Part shown: piece after piece, positions 7,276 through 15,320 of the stretch
Layout: each line of letters begins with the position of its first letter
Numbering within the stretch: position 1 is the stretch's first letter
NCBI GenBank assembly: GCA_031272405.1
Contig: JAISTW010000023.1
Span: 1-60,158 of the forward strand
Length of the DNA: 60,158 nt
Reading direction: 5' to 3'
Source: Desulfovibrio sp.
GTDB taxonomy: Bacteria > Desulfobacterota > Desulfovibrionia > Desulfovibrionales > Desulfovibrionaceae
Notes under the pieces: generated by a model
What the model saw: only the letters and a program-made list of their open reading frames with translations
What the model was told of the DNA's origin: nothing
Database searches by the model: none
Position numbers and translations under genes: made by a program

Positions 7276-8634
7276 TCAGCCTAGTACCGTGGAGATTGCT
7301 TCCCGCAACGTCTTCAAGATGATATCAATATCTTTTTTGGTCGCAACATAGGCCGGGGCCAGGTTCAGAATATTGTTTTGCCCGGCGAAGCTGCGGTTGG
7401 TGCGTCCGGCCAGAACGCCTTTTTCCGCCATGGCGCCGCAGACGGCTATAACTTTTTCCTCCGGCATAGGAGTCTTAGTCTTCTTGTCGGAAACAAATTC
7501 AATGCCGACAAGAAGCCCCTTCCCTCGCACATCGCCGACGTTGGGATGCGACAGATTTTCTTTCAGGCCGTCAAGAAGATAATTACCCATATTAACTACA
7601 TTATCCAGCAGTTTTTCTTCCTCAATAATGTTGAGATTCTCCAATGCCGCCGCAGCTGAGGCGGCGCAACCCCCAAAAGTACTTATGTCGCGGAAATACG
7701 ACAGCTTGTCCCTCATATCCTGCAGGGAGGCAAAAACATTCTCTGTTGTGACGGTGCATGAAATGGGCATATACGCACTGGCGACACCCTTTGCCATGGT
7801 CACTATATCCGGTTCAACACCATAATTTTGGTAGCCGAACATGGTACCTGTTCGACCCATGCCGCACACAACCTCATCCATAATCAGCAGAATTTCGTAT
7901 TTCTTGCAAATATCACCGACAATGCCGTAATATTCCCTGACAGGAGGTATAACGCCTCCTCCTGCGGTAATTGGTTCAAAAATAGCTCCTCCTACGGAGT
8001 CGGGATCTTCCTTCCGAATAATATCCTCAATCGCCCTGGCGCATTCCAGGTTACAGTTCGGGTATTGCTGCCCAAAGGCGCAACGGTAACAGCAGGCATG
8101 CGGCATTTCCACAAAACCCGGAACAAAGGGGTCAAAACATTCTTTACGCTCCGGCTGCCCTGTGGAGCTCAGGGCAGCGATAGTGGTGCCGTGGTAGTCC
8201 CGGTAGCGATAGAGAATTTTTTTCTTATTTTTCCTGTCGCTGTTATAGGCTCTGAGTCGTACCATTTTGTAAGCTTTTTCATTGGCTTCGGAACCGCTGT
8301 TGGAAATGTATACCCGGGACAGCCCCGGCATATAGGTCAGGAGTTTTTCGGAAAAATCAATAGAGGGCAGGTTTCCGCAGCTTGCGGCGTAATAGGGCAT
8401 TTTTTTCATCTGGGCGCATACCGCTTCAGCGATCCTGTCACGGCCGTATCCCACATTTACGCACCAGACACCCCCTGATGTGGCATCCAGGTACTCCTTG
8501 CCGTATATGTCCTTGATTCGCAATCCTTGCGCCTCAACGACTATCATTGGGGCTTTGCCCTGATGCAGGGTAAGATGATGCCAGACATTCGCAATGTCCG
8601 ACTCGACATAATCTTTCAGTTTTTTGCTTGACAT
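7276..8634 (-). CDS. tpa: taurine:pyruvate aminotransferase
   Basis: A class III PLP-dependent aminotransferase of 452 residues that would convert taurine and pyruvate to sulfoacetaldehyde and alanine in the cytoplasm. AAGGAG precedes the ATG. Seen: GVWCVNVGYGR (about 55-65), SNSGSEANEKAYKMVR (about 111-126), R-D-Y-H-G-T-T, the cofactor Asp in DEVVCGMGRTG, and the Schiff-base lysine in MAKGVASAYMP. These blocks, and YFRDISTFGGC further on, match my recollection of the Bilophila enzyme. It lies directly downstream of alanine dehydrogenase, which regenerates pyruvate, and next to a sulfonate importer. A related omega-aminotransferase acting on beta-alanine or hypotaurine cannot be excluded. Confidence 0.85.
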   Translation of the reverse strand: MSSKKLKDYVESDIANVWHHLTLHQGKAPMIVVEAQGLRIKDIYGKEYLDATSGGVWCVNVGYGRDRIAEAVCAQMKKMPYYAASCGNLPSIDFSEKLLTYMPGLSRVYISNSGSEANEKAYKMVRLRAYNSDRKNKKKILYRYRDYHGTTIAALSSTGQPERKECFDPFVPGFVEMPHACCYRCAFGQQYPNCNLECARAIEDIIRKEDPDSVGGAIFEPITAGGGVIPPVREYYGIVGDICKKYEILLIMDEVVCGMGRTGTMFGYQNYGVEPDIVTMAKGVASAYMPISCTVTTENVFASLQDMRDKLSYFRDISTFGGCAASAAAALENLNIIEEEKLLDNVVNMGNYLLDGLKENLSHPNVGDVRGKGLLVGIEFVSDKKTKTPMPEEKVIAVCGAMAEKGVLAGRTNRSFAGQNNILNLAPAYVATKKDIDIILKTLREAISTVLG

Positions 8635-8706
8635 GACTTCTCCTTGGCATGATTTTGCCGGTCTGGACAGAGTTGAACGAAAAAGACTATGTCCATCATT
8701 TTTTTG

Positions 8707-9825
8707 TCAGTTGAGGACGGATTCAGCGGATTTAAAGCATGACATCATGTCGAATGCTTCAGCCACCGCGGGATAGGTTATGAAGCCTTTGTGCATGTTA
8801 AGCCCCATTTTCAGAGCCAGATTCCCTCTGCATGCCTGAATGGCTCCCTTGTTGGCAAGTTGGAGACCATAGTGCAGCGTTGCGTTGTTCAGAGCAAAAG
8901 TGGAGGTTCTTGCATAGGCGCCGGGCATGTTTGCTACACAATAGTGTATGATATTGTCAACGGTATATATGGGTTCACTGTGCGTTGTCGGATGCGAGGA
9001 TTCACAGCAACCTCCTTGGTCAATGGCAACGTCTACCAGAACCGAACCGGACTTCATCAAGGCGAGGTGCGATTTTTTGATCAGTTTGGGGGCAATGGCG
9101 CCTGGGATGAGTACCGCTCCTATCACAATGTCGGCTTTTTTCAGGCTTGTCTCCAGATTCAGTGCATCACTGAACAGTGGATGCACATTTGGAGGCATGA
9201 TTTCACCGAGATATTCCAGCCGTTTCAGATTGATGTCCAAAATGACCACATTGCATCCAAGCCCTGCGGCAACGCGTGCAGCATTGGTTCCGACGGTACC
9301 TCCTCCTACTACCACCACATTGGCCGCCTCGACTCCTGTAACGCCGGTTGCCAAAAGCCCGCGTCCCCCCTGGGTCTTGCTCAAGTAGAAAGCCCCCATC
9401 AGCGTGGCCATGCGTCCGGCTACTTCGCTCATAGGTTTGAGCAACGGCAGGGAATGATCTTCTTCAACAGTTTCATAGGCAAGCGCTGTTATTTTTCGAT
9501 CAAGACATGCCTTTGTGAGCGTCCGGTTGGCCGCAAAATGAAAATAGGTATACAGCAGCTGATTTTCCCGCATCCTTCCGTATTCTTCCTCTATGGGTTC
9601 CTTTACTTTGACGATCATTTCGGCGTTTTCCCAGACAGCTTTCGCAGAACCAAGCACTTTCGCTCCCGCGGCCATATACTCCTCGTCACTGACGGCAGAG
9701 CCGCGCCCGGCTCCCTCTTCCACAAATACTTCATGGCCGGCCGCTACATAGGCGTGGACGGCATTCGGGGTAAGCCCGACTCTGTTCTCGTTGTTCTTGA
9801 TTTCTTTGGGGCAGCCGATTTTCAT
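8707..9825 (-). CDS. ald: alanine dehydrogenase
   Basis: NAD-dependent L-alanine dehydrogenase, 372 residues (family size about 370). It deaminates the alanine formed by Tpa, restoring pyruvate and releasing ammonium. The start is the ATG giving MKIGCPKEIK, with AGGAGG nine bases upstream; the longer frame has no ribosome site. Seen: N-terminal K-E-I-K-x-x-E-x-R-V-G-L-T-P, substrate Lys and His in V-K-V-K-E-P and Y-F-H-F-A-A, the Rossmann motif VVVGGGTVGTNAA (about 170-182), and DVAIDQGGC near 270. It is the first gene of an ald-tpa operon; the 72-base gap to tpa holds no obvious terminator. A sigma-54-type element lies 83 bases upstream. Confidence 0.93.
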   Translation of the reverse strand: MKIGCPKEIKNNENRVGLTPNAVHAYVAAGHEVFVEEGAGRGSAVSDEEYMAAGAKVLGSAKAVWENAEMIVKVKEPIEEEYGRMRENQLLYTYFHFAANRTLTKACLDRKITALAYETVEEDHSLPLLKPMSEVAGRMATLMGAFYLSKTQGGRGLLATGVTGVEAANVVVVGGGTVGTNAARVAAGLGCNVVILDINLKRLEYLGEIMPPNVHPLFSDALNLETSLKKADIVIGAVLIPGAIAPKLIKKSHLALMKSGSVLVDVAIDQGGCCESSHPTTHSEPIYTVDNIIHYCVANMPGAYARTSTFALNNATLHYGLQLANKGAIQACRGNLALKMGLNMHKGFITYPAVAEAFDMMSCFKSAESVLN

Positions 9826-9907
9826 TAGCTTTTTCCTCCTTAAAAATAATTTGTGCAAACAATGCTTGGGTCGTCAAACATGTTAGGGCATTGAGTCGGT
9901 GACACTA

Positions 9908-9924
9908 ATGCAGAAAACATGCCT
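9908..9924 (-). promoter_or_regulatory. candidate sigma-54 (-24/-12) promoter of ald-tpa
   Basis: The minus strand reads AGGCATGTTTTCTGCAT, with GG and GC 12 bases apart. It matches the element before the ABC importer operon at 13 of 17 positions, including the core GTTTYCTGCAT. Just upstream are overlapping inverted repeats (ATGCC/GGCAT at 9937-9952, and ATGCCTTT/AAAGGCAT arms spanning 9919-9952) that may bind a regulator. I see nothing else in the 346-base gap from 9826 to 10171. Confidence 0.6.
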
Positions 9925-10228
9925 TTTCGTTAAATTATGCCGATAAAGGCATTTTCTCCGCGAGCGATACTTGTAACTTCAGTCAATGATGCAAAAATGA
10001 CTTATATTTGAGACAACGAGGCCAATGCGCAGAAATCGTCAATATGCCAAATTGACTTGCCAACCCCTGAAAAGGTCTTGTTTTTTTGCCTGGCCTTCCA
10101 ATACGAAGGGCAATCTCAGATTTTTGCCCGATCAGTCAGTATGGTAGCCTCTCACTTTCAAGGAGGACACAATGTTGAGACGTATCGAAAGCAAAAATAT
10201 GGGGCGTGGGGTGCACGGTTGGCTGGAG

Positions 10229-11347
<1,119 letters not shown>

Positions 11348-11353
11348 GTCAGA

Positions 11354-11425
11354 TTTTACAGGCTGTTGCGAAAACTTTGGCTGTCAAAATCGGCAAAGCG
11401 AACTATCAAAAAGTACACTTTTTGA
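11354..11425 (+). pseudogene. remnant 3' end of a second serine recombinase gene
   Basis: Frame from 11354 gives FYRLLRKLWLSKSAKRTIKK then YTF and a stop at 11423-11425. The intact recombinase just upstream ends [13 protein letters not shown] at the matching place, 102 bases earlier. So a second, diverged recombinase 3' end lies directly behind the first. Its last codons lie in palindromic repeat A. A third similar tail (KKRTIKKCTF, then stop) ends in repeat B. Confidence 0.6.
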
Positions 11426-11432
11426 TACTTGC
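11395..11432 (+). repeat. 38-bp palindromic repeat, copy A
   Basis: The core is AACTATCAAAAAGT, then AC, then ACTTTTTGATACTT (11401-11430), a near-perfect inverted repeat with one mismatch in the arms. With flanks AAAGCG and GC it matches copy B at 35 of 38 positions in direct orientation. Size and symmetry suit a serine-recombinase binding or crossover site with a 2-base centre. Confidence 0.7.
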
Positions 11433-11540
11433 CGCAGACGATTTCATTTCCGTCCAAAATCCGGATTTTGGCTTGACTTGTGGGGCAAATCGTGCTGAAA
11501 ATGACAAAATTTTTGGAGATGATGGAATTCGGGCCGTAAA

Positions 11541-11578
11541 AAAGCGAACTATCAAAAAGTGTACTTTTTGATAGTTGC
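11541..11578 (+). repeat. 38-bp palindromic repeat, copy B
   Basis: The core is AACTATCAAAAAGT, then GT, then ACTTTTTGATAGTT (11547-11576), with perfectly complementary 14-base arms. The central dinucleotide (GT) is the reverse complement of that in copy A (AC). Copies A and B start 146 bases apart. A third half-site, GCGACTATCAAAAAGT, lies inside the recombinase gene at 11275-11290. Confidence 0.7.
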
Positions 11579-11664
11579 TCGAAGTGGGACGTGATTTCAC
11601 GAGCCGGATTCCCCTTGTGACGCCCTGTGTGCAAGACGCGATTCAAATCAAGGCGGAACCGCTC

Positions 11665-11706
11665 ATGACTGGAATTTCGGTCGTCGTCGCCGTGTACAAC
11701 AAATAA
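11665..11706 (+). pseudogene. 5' remnant of a family-2 glycosyltransferase
   Basis: An ATG with AAGGCGG upstream encodes MTGISVVVAVYNK followed at once by TAA. This is the typical first strand of GT2 glycosyltransferases (I-S-V-V-x-x-x-Y-N-K). The rest of the gene is missing, and the next sequence leads to the glycan operon. It suggests a glycosyltransferase once headed this locus and was deleted. From 11707 to 11862 I see no other gene. Confidence 0.5.
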
Positions 11707-11862
11707 AATACGAATATCTAAACTAAAAAACAACACCAGGAATTCTATGTCAGCCCGTTGCGGCCGAAATCGTCGTTAACCGATCAAATCAGAAAAAAAC
11801 GGGAGATTCCCACGTTTTCGACTTCTCCCAGCGGACAATCCAACCACTCTCAGGAAAACATC

Positions 11863-11892
11863 ATGTCCCTTGAATATGCAGCCCGATCATGA
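11863..11892 (+). CDS. nine-residue leader frame overlapping the radical SAM start
   Basis: An ATG preceded by AGGA (eight bases) opens MSLEYAARS and stops in the ATGA at 11889-11892 that also begins the radical SAM gene. The radical SAM gene has no ribosome site of its own, so this short frame may deliver ribosomes to it by coupling. It could instead be the edge of a decayed gene. Confidence 0.35.
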   Translation: MSLEYAARS

Positions 11893-13091
11893 CTCCTCCT
11901 TCCCATACAGTCAAACCGACGGAATGGCGGACGGCGAAGCGCTGGAATCCTTTCAACAGCAACAAGCTGCTGGCGCATGTGGAACGCTGGAAGCGCATAC
12001 GGCGCGGTCGCCCCATCCCCGCCCCGGCGCTGATCACTGTTGACCCGACCAATGTCTGCAACCTTGACTGCGTCTGGTGCAATGCCGAATACATCAGGGA
12101 ACACAGAAACCGCCGTCTCTCCGAAGCGGCGCTTCTGAGCATCGCGGATTTCCTGCCGCGCTGGGGCCGCCGTGATTTTGACGCCTTCGGCGTGGACGCA
12201 GTTTGTGTCGCAGGCGGGGGAGAACCGCTGCTCAACCCGGCGACGCCCGCCTTTATAGACAAACTCGCGGCCCACGGCATTGAAATAGGTTGTGTCACCA
12301 ACGGGAGCCTCATGTATGACCATATGGATGCTCTGGCCCAATGCACCTGGCTCGGCGTTTCCGTTGACGCCGGCACGGCGAAGACCTTCAACGCACTGAA
12401 AGGCGTCGCTGAAAGCAAAAACGCCTTTGGCGCGGTACTCGACAATATGTCCCTGCTCACGGACTACGCCCGCAGCCATCATGCCCGCCTCGGCTCTCCG
12501 CATCCCGCTTACGGCATAAGTTACAAATATCTTCTGCATCCGGAAAATATCGGCGAAGTGTATACGGCGACAAAAATTGCCAAGGAAGTGGGCTGCAAAA
12601 ACATCCACTTCCGGCCGGCCGGCACGCCTTGGGACAAAATAGGTACAGAGGACGAAATCCGCTTCAGCGAGGACGACATCGCCCTGTTCAACGAGCAGAT
12701 CATCCTTGCCCAGGAGTTGGACGACGACAGCTTCAGCGTGTATGGCATTACCCATAAATTTTCCGAGCAATTTGAACGGGCGAACTACTTCAGCAAATGT
12801 CATTCCCTGTTCATGACCGGCGTCATTTCCCCGCCCTCAAACCCCAATGCGCCGGAGGACGCCTTTGTGATGGGCCTGTGCTGCGACAGGCGCGGCGACG
12901 CCAAACTGGAACTGCTGCGGGACGAAACGGACGTGGAAAAAATAGAGGCGGCTTGGGGCGGCAAGGCGCACTGGAAAATGCACGACTCCATCACCATCGC
13001 CGATGAGTGCCCGCGCTGCACCTATCAGCCGCACAATCAGATATACGAGCAGGTTATATTGAACGACAGCATGACCTATAAATTTATATAG
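11889..13091 (+). CDS. radical SAM protein of a glycan locus
   Basis: A 400-residue radical SAM enzyme. The cluster cysteines are in C-N-L-D-C-V-W-C (about residues 57-64), followed by A-G-G-G-E-P-L-L-N (about 108-116), the SAM-binding GGE-type loop. The C-terminal third has several more cysteines (C-H-S-L, C-C-D-R, C-P-R-C-T-Y), as in SPASM-like domains that hold extra clusters. It is the first complete gene of an operon with a nucleotide-sugar dehydrogenase and methyltransferases, so it probably modifies a sugar or lipid-linked glycan. The substrate is unknown. It has no strong ribosome site and starts in an ATGA overlap with a nine-codon frame. Confidence 0.8.
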   Translation: MTPPSHTVKPTEWRTAKRWNPFNSNKLLAHVERWKRIRRGRPIPAPALITVDPTNVCNLDCVWCNAEYIREHRNRRLSEAALLSIADFLPRWGRRDFDAFGVDAVCVAGGGEPLLNPATPAFIDKLAAHGIEIGCVTNGSLMYDHMDALAQCTWLGVSVDAGTAKTFNALKGVAESKNAFGAVLDNMSLLTDYARSHHARLGSPHPAYGISYKYLLHPENIGEVYTATKIAKEVGCKNIHFRPAGTPWDKIGTEDEIRFSEDDIALFNEQIILAQELDDDSFSVYGITHKFSEQFERANYFSKCHSLFMTGVISPPSNPNAPEDAFVMGLCCDRRGDAKLELLRDETDVEKIEAAWGGKAHWKMHDSITIADECPRCTYQPHNQIYEQVILNDSMTYKFI

Positions 13092-13116
13092 CTCTGCTTC
13101 AGCCAGGGAAACAACT

Positions 13117-14433
13117 ATGCGAATTTCCTTCATCGGACTCGGCAAGCTTGGTCTGTGCTCGGCGGCCTGCTTTGCGGCCAAAGGACACAGCGTTATAGGC
13201 GTGGACAGCAATCCCGCCGTTCTGGAAACCCTCAGGGCTAGGCGAAGCCCTATAGAAGAAAATGGGTTGGAAGACCTGCTGGCGCGGGCCTGGGACAATT
13301 TGTCCTGCGAGGAAGACGCGGCGGATGCCGTGAGCCGCACCGACGTCACCATGATCATTGTGCCCACGCCCAGCCTGGAAGACGGGTCTTTCGCCACAGG
13401 TTATGTTGAAACGGTTCTGCGGCAAATCGCCCCGGTCTTGACCGTCAAGCGGGGCTTTCATGTTGTGGATGTCGTTTCCACTGTCATGCCCGGCGCTTGT
13501 GAGCAGACTTTCATTCCTTTACTGGAACGACTTACAGGCAAAACCCGCGGGAGGGATTTCGGCTTTGTGTACAATCCGGAATTTATCGCGCTTGGTTCGG
13601 TCATTCGGGACTTTCTCCATCCGGATATCGTGCTCATTGGCGCCACGGACGAGCGCAGCGGCAATATTGTCCGTGAAGTGTACGCTTCCACTGTGGAGTC
13701 TGAACCGCGCTACGCGATGATGAGCCTGATCAACGCGGAAATTGCCAAACTCAGTCTGAATTGTTTTGTGACGATGAAGATCAGTTTCGCCAATGAATTG
13801 GCCGCGCTGTGCGAAAAAATTCCTGGCGCGGATGTGGACGCAGTCAGCGACGCTCTTGGGGCTGATTCGCGTGTAGGACGCAAATATCTGAAAGGCGGCC
13901 TCGGCTTCGGCGGACCGTGTTTCCCCAGAGACAACCTGGCCTTTCAGGCGGCGGGACGGATTTTCGGCTATAAACCTCTGCTCAGTCCGCAAGTGGTCGC
14001 GGTCAACAGGGCTGTGCCGGAGCGAATTTTCGCCCATATCCTGAGCAGTATCCCCGCCAACGCGCCGGTTGCGCTGCTGGGCTTGTCCTACAAGCGGGAC
14101 ACGCACATCGTGGAAGAATCTCAGGCCGTTATGCTGGCCGAGAAACTGTTGTCCGAAGGTTTTACGGTACGTCTCTATGATCCCCGCGCTCTGGAAGCCG
14201 TCCGCAAGCGACTGGGCGAATCCGCTGTCTATTGTTCCTCGCCGTATGAAGCGGCGGAAGGGGCGGCCTGCATTGCGCTTCTTGCCGACGATCCGGAGTT
14301 TGCCGCCTTTGATTGGCCGCGCTTTGAACGGGCGGCAATGCCCGGCGCGCTGCTGTTTGACGCCTGGCGCGTCCTGCGCGGCCGGGATATTGGGAATTTT
14401 ACATATCTGCCGCTTGGCATGGGTATCAGGTAA
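13117..14433 (+). CDS. UDP-glucose/GDP-mannose 6-dehydrogenase family protein
   Basis: A nucleotide-sugar dehydrogenase of 438 residues, which oxidises the C6 hydroxyl of a UDP- or GDP-sugar to a uronate with NAD. It has the N-terminal Rossmann motif G-L-G-K-L-G-L, E-F-I-A-L-G-S (about 158), the central helix N-A-E-I-A-K-L-S-L-N-C-F, and the catalytic cysteine in GFGGPCFPRDN (about 262-272). The C-terminal domain begins G-L-S-Y-K-R-D-T. AGGGA precedes the ATG. It lies 25 bases after the radical SAM gene and 5 before the methyltransferase. Supplying a uronic acid for a surface polysaccharide is the likely role; the exact sugar is not known. Confidence 0.88.
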   Translation: MRISFIGLGKLGLCSAACFAAKGHSVIGVDSNPAVLETLRARRSPIEENGLEDLLARAWDNLSCEEDAADAVSRTDVTMIIVPTPSLEDGSFATGYVETVLRQIAPVLTVKRGFHVVDVVSTVMPGACEQTFIPLLERLTGKTRGRDFGFVYNPEFIALGSVIRDFLHPDIVLIGATDERSGNIVREVYASTVESEPRYAMMSLINAEIAKLSLNCFVTMKISFANELAALCEKIPGADVDAVSDALGADSRVGRKYLKGGLGFGGPCFPRDNLAFQAAGRIFGYKPLLSPQVVAVNRAVPERIFAHILSSIPANAPVALLGLSYKRDTHIVEESQAVMLAEKLLSEGFTVRLYDPRALEAVRKRLGESAVYCSSPYEAAEGAACIALLADDPEFAAFDWPRFERAAMPGALLFDAWRVLRGRDIGNFTYLPLGMGIR

Positions 14434-14438
14434 AAAAA

Positions 14439-15320
14439 ATGGAACCTGCAGAAAAAATTTTTGCTGAAAAAGATATTTCTGAAGTTCGAGCCTACTGGAA
14501 TAGCCGCCCCTGCAATCTCAGGCATTCTCCCAAACCTGTGGGGAGCCGCGAATATTTTGACGAAGTGGAGGCGCGCAAATACTTTGTGGAGCCGCATATA
14601 CCCCTGTTTGCCGAGTTTTCACGTTGGAAAGGGAAAAAAGTGCTGGAAATCGGTTGCGGCATGGGGACGGACACCATCAATTTCGCCCGTGCCGGAGCAA
14701 AGGTCACAGCGGTGGATATTTCGGAAGAATCTCTCAGGCTGGCGCGGCAACGGGCAGATATATTCGGTTGCGCGGACATCATCACATTTGTTCAGGCCGA
14801 TGCGGAAAAACTGACTGATTTTGTGCCGCCTGAGCCATATGATCTGGTATACAGCTTTGGCGTTATCCACCACACGCCGCACCCGGAAGCCGTGATTGAG
14901 CAGGTTCGCAAGTACATGCACGAAAACAGCCTGTTCAAGGTTATGGTTTACAACAAACTCTCTTGGAAGGTGCTGTGGATACTGCTCAAGTACGGCAAAG
15001 GCAGGTGGTGGAAGCTGGATGAGCTTATCGCCCGTTATTCCGAAGCACAGACTGGGTGCCCTATCACATACAGTTACACAGTCGCGGGCATCAAGCTTCT
15101 GCTGCGAGGTATGACCGTGCGCCGGGTCTTTGTGGAGCATATTTTCCCGTACAGCATCCTGGAATACACGCGCTATGAGTACAAAAAAATGTGGTATTTC
15201 GATATGCTGCCCGAAATGTTTTTTCGCCGATTGGAACAGAATTTTGGCTGGCACCTGTGCGCTGAAGCAATGTTGTCACGTCAGAATCCAGCTATAATAC
15301 GCGAGAAAGTAGAAAAATGA
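14439..15320 (+). CDS. class I SAM-dependent methyltransferase
   Basis: A 293-residue methyltransferase. Motif I is VLEIGCGMGTDT (about residues 69-80), followed by V-T-A-V-D-I-S-E-E-S-L (motif II), D-L-V-Y-S-F-G-V-I-H-H-T (motif IV region) and a post-motif block V-M-V-Y-N-K-L-S-W. The ribosome site AGG is formed by the last codons of the dehydrogenase gene. Its stop overlaps the next start by ATGA. In this operon it is likely to methylate a sugar or glycan end. The protein acceptor type is less likely, but the sequence does not settle it. Confidence 0.85.
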   Translation: MEPAEKIFAEKDISEVRAYWNSRPCNLRHSPKPVGSREYFDEVEARKYFVEPHIPLFAEFSRWKGKKVLEIGCGMGTDTINFARAGAKVTAVDISEESLRLARQRADIFGCADIITFVQADAEKLTDFVPPEPYDLVYSFGVIHHTPHPEAVIEQVRKYMHENSLFKVMVYNKLSWKVLWILLKYGKGRWWKLDELIARYSEAQTGCPITYSYTVAGIKLLLRGMTVRRVFVEHIFPYSILEYTRYEYKKMWYFDMLPEMFFRRLEQNFGWHLCAEAMLSRQNPAIIREKVEK

